Positions 11,419-23,408 of a stretch of DNA of 64,000 nt are shown here, in pieces. The notes under the pieces were generated by a model. The model ran no database searches. It was given only the letters and a program-made list of their open reading frames with translations, and was not told the origin of the DNA. The DNA is from Siphonodentalium dalli (Eukaryota; Mollusca; Scaphopoda; Gadilida; Siphonodentaliidae): the NCBI GenBank assembly GCA_032622095.1, contig CP136065.1, positions 219,710,151 through 219,774,150 on the forward strand, read 5' to 3'. Made by a program: the position numbers and the translations under genes. Within the stretch, counting starts at the first letter, position 1, and the number at the start of each line of letters is the position of its first letter.

Positions 11419-12831
11419 GGTCACCCTATTTACCGAGAACAACCGAGAACAAGGTTTAAAATGCCTTATATACATTAAATATAGTGTTTTATTTGAAATA
11501 TCTACAGTAGACATCAATATTTTCATTAAAATGTTTACTTTTATGCATTTAACCGACATATTGTTAACAAATTGTAAGCGCCACCGAGCGACGATCTCGT
11601 TTAACACACAGCGTATCGGCTTAATTAATTAAGCTTGTTCTCGGTTTGTAGTGTCTTCTCGGTTTGATAATTAAGCTTGTTCTCGGTTTGTAGTGTCTTC
11701 TCGGTTTGACACGAATTTTAACTTCCATCAGCTTTTATCCGGGCTTTGGACCGGCAAACAACGTGCCCCTATGTTTTGTTTAAAGTGCTTGTGATGTTTC
11801 ACTTATTACAGCACTCGAGCTCCACCATTTGAGACTCGGCACATTTACCCCATCTAAGGGGAGTGTGTGACATTGCCCTTTGTGACTTTTTTTTTCGTCT
11901 GTTGATAGCAAAACAGTCGAAGGAGCTGATACGAATTGTAGAATTTGTTTTAGACGTCTATCTCTTCGTTCCGGTGGCAAGTTTACCCAAATTTGATGTC
12001 TTACTTTGAATTTTTCCACTAACTGAAAGTCACCAGTTGAGTGCAGCGCACTTCTAATATCCCTGAGTTGATCATTTACAATTTCATAAAGTCTGTCTGT
12101 TAAGTCTGGGAGTTTTAATATTTTCCAATCGGTTGATAATTTAATAATATTATTCGTTGATTCACAATTGTTATTAGTCCAAAATTTAGGAATGTTTTTA
12201 GTTTGCTTTCGAGCGTCAAATATTTTAGTTCGTAATCTCGGCATCGTATGTCTTCCATTGTAAAAGTATTGGTGGATCTGAAGTTGATTTCCTTATAATA
12301 TTAGGGTTTTTAAAAATAATAGTTGTTACATAGCAAGATGCAAGATTAAATGTTCCGTCAATACCAATTATAGATCCAGTTTCAATTGCTGATTTGAGAA
12401 GTAGGATTTGTTCTTCCAAGTGACAGATTACAGAAGGTGTTTTTTTTGCATCAGTTGTAATTATTTCTTTAATATATTTCTCACCTACAATGTTATGCAC
12501 TCACACATCGCAGTGATTAACAAACAGTAACACATATTAGTGTACACAACTCAATTAATTATAATCACCAAACAGACCCAGGTCCCGTTAATTAACACTT
12601 AGGCACGACTCATGCCTTTGTGTTACCGCCAGCCAAGAACATGGCGGCGACGTTTCAAGTTCTCGGTATACGTAAAATAACTACATATATGTCATTTAAA
12701 TGGTCAAATATGGTACAATATCTACTTAAGAGTGATATATACACTATACTTGGACAATATTATGACTTATTTATTAATTTTGGACTTGTTCTCGGTTGTT
12801 CTCGGTTGTTCTCGGTAAATAGGAGGTGACC
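11419..12831. mobile_element. MULE-like transposon with decayed transposase
   Basis: The TIR begins GGTCACC on both ends, followed by TATTTACCGAG and tandem 10-bp repeats CCGAGAACAA (2 on the left, 3 on the right). The exact 9-bp duplication AACCAATCG flanks it at 11410-11418 and 12833-12841 (one extra G on the right). Internal tandem copies of a TTGTTCTCGGTTTG motif occur at 11630-11710. It encodes a transposase remnant on the minus strand. The 9-bp duplication plus transposase type support the Mutator-like superfamily. Confidence 0.85.
11780..12500 (-). pseudogene. MULE-type transposase remnant
   Basis: Two minus-strand frames: 12225-12500 (N-terminal side) and 11780-12244 (C-terminal side), overlapping by 20 bp in different frames. 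The first contains IGIDGTFNLASCYVT followed by KNP, which resembles the first catalytic Asp block of MULE transposases. The second contains NNCESTNNIIK followed by a helical stretch, resembling the C-terminal block with the catalytic Glu. The middle block, including the second Asp, is missing, so an internal deletion plus frame change has inactivated it. The enzyme would have cut at the TIRs of the element that carries it. Confidence 0.65.
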
Positions 12832-13220
12832 GAACCAATCGCTGCCAGCTCTCAGTTATATGACATGTTGGGAAAATAATTCTGGCATTTGTTAACAACT
12901 GGTCTACGTGTAATGTTTTCAAAGAGCACTTGGTAAATATGAATATATTTTTATTGTTCATCATTATTCACAGTATTCACTACACATTTCCATATCTTTT
13001 TCTTAGAAATTGATTTTGTTTTTGTTGGATTTGGGTTCGAAAAAAATATTTTTTAAAACCTCTATAAAGTTCACATTTTGTATTTCTTAGATAATCACCA
13101 CTAATGATACTGTTAAAATGGTGCATCCATGTGTTTGGTTGCTGTGATTACCAATAAAAGTGAGCACAATGCATTATTTTGACTCCATCAAATTTAGGTT
13201 GAAATTGTGTTAGCAAAGTC

Positions 13221-13341
13221 CTTAATCTTATTGGTATATTACCGGTACTTATTAGTTCGTGATTTTTTTTTGCCAATTAATAACTTAATAGCGATAACTA
13301 AATAGTTAACGTTCCTGTTAACTCTCAAGGTATGATATAAT
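13221..13341. other. short spacer between elements
   Basis: AT-rich spacer; ends at the ATATAAT that also flanks the right end of the next element. Confidence 0.4.
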
Positions 13342-13647
13342 GTGGTACAGGACGTTTCGTACCGTGGTCGTTTTGTACCATCTGGTACCATATTTTTTGG
13401 TCGTTTCGTACCGCATTGCTTGGTCCTTTCGTACCATGTAGGAAATCAATTGGTCGTTTCATACCATGTGTTGGAAATTTGAAAAACAGTATTTTATATA
13501 TACATAAGTTATGAATGGACTGCTGTTTTCTCGAAAATATAAAGTATAATTATTCATATTTTGGAATGCGGCGAAAGATCTTATGACTATGAGATTTGCT
13601 TACATCGAGTGTGAATAATAATCACGCTGACAATATTATTCATATTT

Positions 13648-16600
13648 GTCCAGGAGATATTGGTAGACCTCTGCACCCACCCCCAGGACTCAACTTCACC
13701 CCACTAATTTTCTTTCTTAATATAATGCCTCCTCTAATTTTTTTCGCTTGTTAATAACAAGAAAAAAAAAAGTGGCCGCAGAGACTCCAGACAAGATGGC
13801 GTCCATCATGGCGGCCATTTTTAGCTCAACTTTACTTTGTAAAGTTTGAGCTATTGCCATGGCTTGGTATCCGTCGTCCGTGTGTGTGTGCGCGTGTGTG
13901 TGTGATGCGTCAACAATTTCCTTTAGCACGGGCTACAGTTCATACCTTTGGTCCGATTATTATGAAATTTGTCATGGATGTTGACATTGACATGTAGATG
14001 GGAACGAGTCATTTTGGGGTCATTCGGAAAAAAAACATGGCCGCCAGTGGCCATCTTGGATTTCAAAATTCAATCCATTAGCACGGGCTACAGGCCGTAC
14101 CGTTCGTCTTATTGTCATGAAATTTGTCATGGATGTTAATATTGACATGTAGATGGGAACGAGTAATTTGGGGGTCATTTGGCCAAAAAACATGGCCACC
14201 GGCAGCCATCTTAGATTTTACTCTTTGCATGACTAAATCCTTTGACACGGGCTACAGGTCGTACCTTTGGTCAGATCATCATAAAAATTTTCATGGATGT
14301 TAACAATGACATGTAGATGGGAATGAGTCTTTTTTGGGTCATTCGGGCAAAAAACATGGCCGCCAGCAGCCATCTTGGATTTTACTCTTTGTATGACTAA
14401 ATCCTTTAGCACGGGCTACAGGTCGTACCTTTAGTCTGATCATCATGACATTTTTAATGGCTGTTGAAATTAGAATGTAGATGGGAACGAGTCATTTTGG
14501 GGTCATTCGGACAAAAAACATGGCCACCAGCAGCCAACTTTGATTTCAAAATTTAATCCATTAGCACAGGCCACAGGTCGTACTGTTCATCTGATCATCA
14601 TGAAATTTGTCATGGATGTTAATATTGACATGTAGATGGGAACGAGTAATTTTGGGGTCATTCGGCCAAAAAACATGGCCGCCAGCAGCCATCTTGGATT
14701 TTACTCTTTGTATGACTAATTCTTTAGCACAGGCTACAGGTCGTACCTTTAGTCTGATCATCATAAAATTTGTCCTGGATATTAACAATGACATGTAGTT
14801 GGGAACGAGACATTTTGGGGTCATTCGGCCGAAAAACATGGCCGCCAGCAGCCATCTTGGATTTTACTCTTTGTATGACTAAACATTTAGCACGGGCTAC
14901 AGGTCGTACTTTTAGTCTGATCATCATAAAATTTGTCATGAATGTTAATATTAATGACATGTAGATGGGAACGGGTCATTTTGGGGTCATTCGGCCAAAA
15001 AACATGGCCACCAGAAGCCATCTTGGATTTTACTCTTTGTATGACTAAATCATTTAGCACGGGCTACAGGTCGTACTTTTAGTCTGATCATCATAAATTT
15101 TTTTATGGCTGTTGAAATTGTAATGTAGATGGGAAACGAGTCATTTTGGGGTCATTCGGATGAAAAACATGGCCGCCAGTGGCCATCTTTGATTTCAAAA
15201 TTCAATCCATTAGCACGGGTTACAGGTCGTACTGTTCGTCTGATCATCATGAAATTTGTCATGGATGTTAATATTGACATGTAGATGGGAACGTTTAATT
15301 TTGGGGTCATTCGGCCAAAAAACATGGCCGCCAGCAGCCATCTTGGATTTTACTCTTTGTATGACTAAATCCTTTAGCACGGACTACAGGTCGTACCTTG
15401 AGTCTGATCATCATGAAATTTTTTATGGCTGTTGAAATTGTAATGTAGATGGGAACGAGTCATTTTGGGGTCATTCGGATGAAAAACATGGCACAGGCTA
15501 CAGGTCGTACCTTTAGTCTGATCATCATGAAATTTGTCATGGATGTTAACAATGACATGTAGATGGGAACGAGTCATTTTGAGGTCATTCGGCCAAAAAA
15601 CATGGCCACCAGCAGCCATCTTGGATTTTACTCTTTGTATGACTAGATCCTTTAGCACAGGCTACAGGTCGTACCTTTAGTCTGATCATCATAAAATTTG
15701 TCATGGATGTTAACAATGACATGTAGATGGAAACAAGTCATTTTGAGGTCATTCGGCCAAAAAACATGGCCGCCAGCAGCCATCTTGGATTTTACTCTTT
15801 GTATGACTAAATTCAATCCATTAGCATGGGCTACAGGTCGTACCTTTAGTCTGATCGTCATAAAATTTGTCATGGATGTTAACGATGACATGTGGATGGG
15901 ATATAATCATTTTGGGGTCATTCGGCCGAAGACATAGCCGTCAGCAGCCATCTTGGATTTTACTTGTCTCTTCATGTCTATAAACTAGTATTAGACATTT
16001 AACTTTCTACATTCCTAATCGCTCCATTGACTGTAATACATTAAATTATTCCCTTTCCAAGTTGAGCTACAGTGTCATTGACACTTTCATTTTTATATGC
16101 ACCAGGTCTCTTTGATCGCCGTTATAGTAAAGATGATATCACATGCGGTCTTGTTTTCCGCTCGATTCGTTATGCTAATATACAACCCTTACAAATTAGT
16201 AAAAAATCAGACACCAGAATCCAATATGGCGGCCAAGATGGCCACGGAAATCTGAAAATATGCTATTTTTCTGACATTTCACCACCTTTCGTTTGTCTAT
16301 GTGGGAAAATATTGGCATCTTGGCGTGATGTTATATATTTATCGTATAGAAGATTCATTGACGAACACATGGGGACCATAATATACATTCATTGTGGGAT
16401 ATTTTTGTCCGATATCACATTTTCCAAAATGCCGGTATAATAGGTCAAAGCTGAATCGCCGCTAATAACGCGATGTAATGTTTCGAATCAATGAATGTTA
16501 TTGCTATCATAACAAACACCCATGCATATATATGTGCAGGAGATACTCGAGCTGGGATTCCTCTTATACCTGAGTTGAAGAATATTCACCCAAATCCAAG

Positions 16601-16942
16601 AAATATAAAATTGCCGAAAAAATGACCGAAATTTCCTCATATTCACATCATTGGGCATTATTGTCGAGACAACTCCACCCATGCTTACAGTTGAGTTGGA
16701 AATACTTAGGTGAAGTAATTACCTTACCTCCCATGCAAGAAATCGAGCGGAAAACAAGACCGCATGTGATATCATCTTTACTACAACAGCGATCAAAGAT
16801 ACCTGGTGTCTCTGCGGCCACTTTTTATTCTTGTTAACAACCGAAAAAAATTAGAGGAGACATTAAGAAAGAAAATTAATGGGGTGAAGTTGAGTCCTGG
16901 GGGGGGGGGGGGGGTGCAGAGGTCGACCAATATCTCCTGGAC
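13648..16942. mobile_element. long-TIR element, copy 1 (GTCCAGGAGATATTGG ends)
   Basis: Left end GTCCAGGAGATATTGG at 13648; right end is its complement, ending 16942 before TA. TIRs continue through a C/G homopolymer, AGGACTCAACTTCACCCC and GTGGCCGCAGAGACTCCAG. The left arm resumes at 16091-16742 after an internal 2.27 kb insertion, and the right arm is shortened to about 200 bp. The same family recurs at 32392-37097. No transposase. A TA-type target is suggested by copy 2; here the left flank is TT. Confidence 0.75.
13822..16090 (+). mobile_element. Helentron/pearl-like element with about 160-bp tandem repeats, copy 1
   Basis: Begins AGCTCAACTT (13823), followed by a palindromic head (AGCTCAA...TTGAGCT) and a GT-rich microsatellite. 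About 13 tandem units follow, alternating about 155 and 164 bp. It ends with the inverted copy AAGTTGAGCT (16059-16068), a 15-nt hairpin (AGTGTCA-T-TGACACT, 16071-16085) and TTTCAT. Each unit reads CGGGCTACAGGTCGTACC, then GACATGTAGATGGGAACGAG, then CATGGCCGCC and GCCATCTTGG. Subterminal inverted repeats, internal tandem core, 3' hairpin and insertion between Ts without duplication match Helentron-associated elements such as the bivalve pearl families (family link is inference). Minus-strand open frames in the repeats are by-products. Confidence 0.75.
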
Positions 16943-17166
16943 TATATTATTGATTGCGGGAAAGATCTTATGAGATGTTTTTACAACAAGTGTTAATACT
17001 AATCACGCTGATTTCAGGAATGACATCTATATAAACAAGAGGTGAGCTCTTACTGATTAACACTAATTACCACCTGGCTTCTTGATCACACCTCTTCGTG
17101 TTGTTTTTGTTGGAATCCTATAAGTAACATGAGATCCCCCATCATTTCATCATTCATCTCACAATC

Positions 17167-18262
17167 ATGTCTGACTTTCTCTCCGAGGTTAATTGTATAG
17201 ACTGTTCTAGAGAGGTTCGTCTGCGTCAACACGGTCTTCAATGTGAAGGTTAGTACTCGTATATATTATACAATTTTATTTTGAACATCAACTTAACTTA
17301 ATAATTAAAAACAAATCTGTATAATTTATATATATTATACAATTTTATTTTGAACATCAACTTAACTTAATAATTAAAAACAAATCTGTATAATTTATAC
17401 ATAGGATATATATATATATGAATATTAATGTAAATTATTATTTATGACGAGTCAAATGTTGCTTTAACCAATATTGAAATTCATTTTGATCAATTAATAC
17501 AAATAGATACATGTATATACATATATACAGATATATACCAGTTTGTTATAACACTGTCCCATGTTATATGATTAAATAAATTTTTTCAAAATTATATGAT
17601 TAAATTAATCATTTCAATTATATAAAAGTAGAATAATGCTATTATTTCAATTAGCAGAATAAGGGTATAATTAGCATAATATATAAAAAACTGAAATTTT
17701 TCTTATTTAAGTTTATATCTTCTTTTCATTTTTGTAGGCAACTGCGAAAACTTTATGCTTTGCCGCTTCTGCCAGCCGAACACATTCAACCAGCATTTGC
17801 CAGGATGCGAGATCACCCGACAGCCAAAATCGGCAACATGCTGTTAATCTACGAGTATGTGGAGACACAGTGGCTGGACTCCGATGCCTACCAATGGAAT
17901 CGTGGTGCGTTTACGGGCGCTCCATCCGAACAAACAACGACACTGATGGATGGCATAGACGCATCCAATACAAGAACAAGGCAACAAACATCCCGCATTA
18001 CATCCTGGTCCCAATGCTCAAGAAGGAATCGGCAACAACAGACATGACAATGAAGTTAGTGGGTGAAAAAAAAATGAAAAGATACCAAAGACTCCATTAT
18101 CGGGAAAACCAGGCGCAGCTCTTCTGTTTGTGGAGCAACTATGAAAACGGCGGCATCTCTACTAGTGGTCTCTTGAAGGCATGTGCAAAACTGTTGCTGC
18201 CGTTGTCGAGTCGGCTGATTGTTAATCAAATAACAAATATCATGTCCCATATTGTTGTGTAA
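17167..18262 (+). pseudogene. spliced, frameshifted MULE transposase remnant
   Basis: ATG at 17167 opens an exon encoding CIDCSREVRLRQHGLQC, a cysteine-rich N-terminus known from mollusc MULE transposases, ending at GAAG|GTTAGT (17248). An AT-rich intron with an internal 67-bp tandem duplication (about 17261-17395) runs to TTTTTGTAG (17737). The C-terminal part then reads ALPLLPAEHIQPAF in frame from 17739. It shifts frame near 17880-17910 into SIRTNNDTDGWHRR and on to a stop at 18262 (KMKRYQRLHYRENQAQLF). The first exon's splice phase does not lead into the correct frame, and the catalytic middle is absent. Non-functional. Confidence 0.6.
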
Positions 18263-18516
18263 AATAATGTTGTTAATGTTAATATGTTATTGTTATTTTA
18301 AAATAGAGAATAAAGTATGAAATTAATACTGTTTTCCCCCATTCCCAACATGGTACAACACACGGTACGAAACGACCAATTGATTTCCTACATGGTACGT
18401 AACGACCAAACAATGCGGTACGAAACGACCAAAAAATATGTTACGAAACGACCAGATGGTACAAAACGTCCAGGTACGAAACAACCATGGTACGAAACGT
18501 CTAGAATCCATATAAT

Positions 18517-21510
18517 TGGGGCGGTGGGGAGATGTGGTGGTGCGGTTGCCAACCAAGCAACTTATACACAATATAGATGGCATGGAGCATAAACCAGAAC
18601 AAATGCTAAAATGCTCAAGAAATTGACACACTTAAATTAAATTTTTCTACATAGTTTCTCCATGTTAAGAGGGTAAATACTGATAACAAAAGAAATTTCA
18701 ATAGAACAATAAAGAACATTATGTCACACTAACCTGTTATGTAACGTATTTGTTATAATTGTTCCGAAAGGATACTAGTATATAGACAGGGCGTAATGCG
18801 TGTTTTGAATGGAGAGGTTTTTGTGTGACGAGTTAGAATGGCGTAGGGATGTGACCACGTCATCTCGACAATTTGCATGAAGTGCTTCTCGCATCGAGCA
18901 TGCAATGCTTTCTGTATTTATTGCACATCCCACTTTAATTCAAATTTATTCATTTAAATTGCATAAAAAATATAGTATCAGAAATAAATAACTCTGACTT
19001 GCACGCCACGTGAGGAATACAGATTCTTTTAGGTGAAGGCATGATTGCATTGAATATATGCATTTTATTAGTAGTAGATGTGCAATAAAAAATACATATA
19101 TATAACATGTACATGTATTTATATATACAAGCTGTAACAAAAGGAAAAAAAAATATCCAATCTATCCCCCGACAACCCTTTAGCTTAGAGAGAGAGGGGG
19201 AAGAGGGAGAGAGAAAGCAAGCAAAAAGACACCAAAGAAAAACAACTTAAATAAGACATTATCCCTTGGGGCGAGCTGGCCCAGGCGAGGTGGCTCGGGA
19301 CGAGCTGGCCCAGGTTCCATATAAAGTAACGTGTATGCCGTGTATGCCTCGCTGAAGTGTCGTTAAGCGGTAATCCTCTCCTACCCGGTGTTATGCACAT
19401 GGATGACACTGGTTTGATCATGCCGTCCCAATGGGGATGTTAATGGCTGTCCCATGTACAACCATGTATGCACGTTAAAGAACCCTACTATGGGCAACGA
19501 TCCACAGGTTAATGGCAAAATTCCTGTCTAAATTCCTCCCTTCGGGGCGTAAGCCTCCAGTACGTTAATTATATATATGTAGATAGAGTTACCTGCCTAA
19601 CAGGGTATGTATAAGTATAGAGATAAAACTTTCAGGCCAGTCGAGTTGAGTCCCAGTCTGGTTCCCAAGCGTGGTAAAATACTCCTCCAGGTATGTATAT
19701 ATGTAAAAGTACTATCAAGTCCTACTAAAAAAATCAAATACCCCTCCATATAGAATTACAAATTACTAACACAAAGTCTAGACAGCTGTGTGAGTGTGTA
19801 TGCCAACGTCGGGTCATCGGCGGTTCTCCTGACATAGGAGGTATTTACAATATAAGATAAGATCTTGTTCTGTAGCTCATGTGATGAATCTCTGCTTCAG
19901 CTAACGCCCGTAAAGATGTCATATTCCACAAGTACAAAACCTGGGAACTTTTTGATGCTCTGACAGGGAACTTTATAACATTGAACAAGCACAGCAGGGA
20001 ATTGTTAGAACTTTGCCTAAATTTCTGACGATGGACCAAAGTTCTAATTGCATTGAAGAGTGCGGTATTTCCGACATTGAATACAAACGGGGCGAAAGAG
20101 GGGTCAAAGAAAGATGGCTCACCTAATTCATCTCGTCTGTAGTCAGTGTGGTCCGTTATCCTTCGTCGTCGTCATTGGGCGTTGTCCGTGGTCGTTATCA
20201 ATGATGGCAGATGAAATGATGATAGATGAAGTAGTTGGATTCGGCCAACCATCCTCAACAAAATCTGAAGTCAATGTCGACTGGCTTCCTTGACGATCAA
20301 ACCACAAGAGAGAGATTCCTGTGTATTCATACGTGCCACGATATGGGTCCTTTTTCGCTCACCTCGTGCATCCACCCAGCACCCGTGGACCTTTCACGTG
20401 ATCTTTCACAACAACAATAGTCAACAAATACATGTGCACAGTCCATGTGCTTTTAGTACCTCAACATTCACCACATAATATATTTCTTTGTTAAAGGATT
20501 ACACCGGTGTAGCTTTTCTTAGTCATTATCGATGCCCTCTTATAAATCCACTGAGCACGTTGCCGATATTTTTTTGTGATTGGCCGCCCGTAACTGAAGT
20601 TATGCCAATTCATGTGATTTAATATTCCACTATGGTTTATGCAGTCTGAATCGTTAATCATTCCCTCATGTGACGTCACATGAGTGCCTACTAGCGACAC
20701 GCAGTGTCAAACTTGAAACACTTGCGAAATATATTTGGCTTTTATCTAAACTGATTGTTTATACATAAACGGCTCGACCATCGGGACTGAAAATTAGTGC
20801 ATATGGGTAATTTGACCCAGGGAATCTTATCAGATAGATCCCGATGACATCAGATGTCTTAAAAGGGCACTAATAATTAATTCAATTAAATAATTAATTA
20901 ATTATATACCGAAAATGGTTGCCTTCTGGTCAGTGAAAATTGAAATACGGGGATAAGTTGACCTGTAGAGTATAATGAGATGGATGCCGTTCACCTCAGG
21001 GGCAAAAATGAGCAATAAAGAGCATCCCTTAATTTATGTAGAAAAATTGGTATAGATGGATCACCTGACCAGGGGAATGTCATGGGATATGCGCATCTTC
21101 TCATGTCCCATGCATACTGGCTGAGAATAAAGCATTACTTACCTTTGACCTCATTTAAAATGGGAATAATAAATTACATATTCAATAAAGAGCGTTTATT
21201 ATCAGTCAAGAAGATATGTGGGAAATTGGTGGTAAAACCATTGTACGATAGGATGAGTATTAGTCAGATGTTACTTATATCGTGTCTCACTTTCAATATT
21301 CATGAATTGTCAGAATTGTAGCCAGGAGAGTGAGTTGGGTCCTCAAACTAAACCTAGTAATTTCACACTTTTGTCATGTTCCTAGGCAGTACTCAAATCA
21401 ATAGAATACATATGTGTGTGTAAGGCAATGGATAACTTGATTTATATGTTAGTTACAGCATTGAGCTTGCATTAGCATATACATGTGTATACTACATGTA
21501 TATATATACA
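18517..21510. other. mostly non-coding; interspersed repeat scrap at about 19250-19560
   Basis: No gene found. The stretch at 19250-19560 (CTGAAGTGTCGTTAAGCGGTAA, then GCACGTTAAAGAACCC) resembles short interspersed repeats frequent in molluscs, but its ends cannot be set. The rest is AT-rich with short chance frames. Confidence 0.35.
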
Positions 21511-23035
21511 ATGGCAGAAAAATTACTGTTAAACAATTCGTCATACGTGGAAGTAGAAGATGATCAGAACAAAGGTATTTTGAATAAAATACGAAAACTC
21601 GTCAAACGACATTCTAACTGTTTAACAGACAAAGAGAAGGACTATCTTATGATATTCGAATCACGATGTAGCAATTTCTATGGTCTACCCAAGATTCACA
21701 AATCAGTGGAGATCCAGAAAGCCATTGAACAACAAAATTCGGAGATAATCGAAATACTCAAACCTAGTGATCTCAAGCTGCGTCCTATAGTTGCCGGACC
21801 TATATGTCCGACCCATCGTTTGAGTAACTTACTAGATCTTATTCTGAAACCGATCCCTACCTAATATCTCAAGTTACTTGAGGGACGATATTGAATTTGT
21901 TCGAAATCTTTCAAGAACTGTGGACCCAGAATCAGTACTAGCCAGCTTCGATGTCACGAGTTTATACAGTAGTATACATCATGAGCTAGGACTGAAATCT
22001 GTAGAGTATTGGACGACTAAGTGCAGCGAAATCCTCGATAAACGATTCCCGAAATGCTTCATCATGGAAGGACTGCAAATTGTTCTAGAGTGCAATGTTT
22101 TTTTCTTCGATGGACACTATTATAAACAAACCATAGGAACAGCAATGGGCACAAAAGTTGCCCCTACATATGCTAATTTAACCATGGGATATCTAGAAGA
22201 AAAACTTCATGGAATTCTGTCGGACAGAATCCCGAACAATGAAAGCACTTACATCAGAGGTGCATGGAAACGGTACATCGATGACTGTTTTATCATTTGG
22301 CAGTCACCATTAGCCGACCTCACAGCATTTCACGAAATACTCAATTCTTTAGATCCGACAATTAAATTCACCATGGAACAAAACAGAAACCAGCTATCAT
22401 TTTTGGATGTTCTAATTAATAAATCTGGACAACACATCACCACCGATATATTTTATAAAAGTACAGATACTCATCAATACTTGGATTTTAATTCCTGCCA
22501 TCCTTCCCATACGAAGAGAAGTATACCGTATTGTCTAGCCAGAGGTATCTGTACAATTGTAGATGATGTTGATATTAGAGATGTTCGGCTACAAGAACTG
22601 CACTCTTTCTTACAAGACCAACATTACCCAGACAAGCTAATAACAAGTGGAATCGACGAAGCTTTAAAAACACCTAAATCAGAATTGAGAAAAGATAAAG
22701 AGAGACAAGCCGAGTCCGATCTCATTCCACTCGTAACAACTCACAACCCACGCCACCCTAATGTAACTCAATCCGCAAAAACACTGCTACCAATACTACA
22801 CAAGAGTCCTAAAATGAAATATCTCATCAGTGAGGATAATATACTTCAAAGTAAGCGACAACCACCAAATTTGAAGAAAATACTGACGAGAGCCCGTTTC
22901 GATACCAGCAACGAAACAACATACATAATTCGGACGTGTAGAGATTCCAGATGCGGTACATGCAAAAACATAGTTACTGGTACTCAACTCAAGTTTAAAA
23001 ATGGTACAGTATGGACTGCAAATCACGGAACTTAA
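21511..23035 (+). pseudogene. Penelope-like reverse transcriptase (two frames)
   Basis: Frame 1 (to 21864) holds FYGLPKIHK and LRPIVAGP, typical RT motifs of Penelope-like elements. A one-base shift near 21850-21860 moves the reading into a second frame (21863-23035) that starts with SSYLRDDIEF. It contains ASFDVTSLYSSI (first catalytic Asp), TIGTAMGTKVAPTYANL and the catalytic KRYIDDCF, then LSFLDVLI, and ends with a short cysteine cluster (CRDSRCGTC) that often precedes the endonuclease. The catalytic core is intact in sequence, but the frameshift and missing N-terminus make it a pseudogene. Confidence 0.9.
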
Positions 23036-23325
23036 TCTATATTATTATATGTTCTGGATGCCATGAGTTTTATGTGGGACAGACGGGCAACACTGTGTGT
23101 GAGCGCATGAGAATACACCGCCAACAAATCAAACAATCAGAGCTGAGACAAATTGATCTCAGCGAACATCTGGAAATTTGTGGCGGTTGCTCATTCACAG
23201 TGTTTCCATTATACAAAATGCTATCAATGGACCCATTGAAAAGAATTCGGAAGGAAACAATGTTGATAAAAAAACTTCGTCCGAAACTAAATTCAGAAAA
23301 AAACTTAAAACCATCACTGGAATAA
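23011..23325 (+). pseudogene. GIY-YIG endonuclease domain of the Penelope-like element
   Basis: In a frame shifted from the RT, CKSRNLIYIIICSGC and EFYVGQTGNTVCERM give the two short beta-strand motifs (IYI and YVG) and the catalytic Arg region. RIHRQQI follows, then a downstream SEHLEIC, before a stop at 23325. The frame change falls at 23011-23035, between the cysteine linker and the endonuclease. This domain nicks target DNA in the family. Confidence 0.85.
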
Positions 23326-23408
23326 ATATCCAGGGAAGTGACTTCACAATGAAACCAAAATTCGGAAGTGACGTTAATATTCATTATACATTATGATATT
23401 ATACATTG

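Larger units (their letters stand above)
9245..13220. mobile_element. old inverted-repeat element hosting two MULE-like insertions
   Basis: The left arm (about 9250-9497, continuing at 11182-11215) matches the reverse complement of about 12955-13220 at moderate identity. Landmarks are TAAGGACTTTGCTAAC on the left versus GTTAGCAAAGTCCTTA on the right, and TTCGAACCCAAATCCAAC versus its complement. Removing the insertion at 9506-11181 restores arm continuity, which shows the arms are older. The interior outside the two insertions (11216-11409, 12842-12950) has no recognisable coding sequence. Confidence 0.7.
13342..18509. mobile_element. MULE-like element with sub-repeat TIRs
   Basis: Left (13350-13475) and right (18350-18500) ends are inverted and each built of about five degenerate copies of the near-palindromic TGGTCGTTTCGTACCA. 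ATATAAT occurs just outside both ends (13335-13341 and 18510-18516), a possible partial target duplication. The interior carries a transposase remnant (17167-18262) of a MULE type common in molluscs. A second element (13648-16942) has inserted in the left half. Confidence 0.7.

Noticed and set aside
14561-15891. Series of 60-95 codon minus-strand frames with similar peptides
   Set aside because: They arise from the 155-165 bp tandem units; the same peptides recur with the repeat and have no start or stop conservation.
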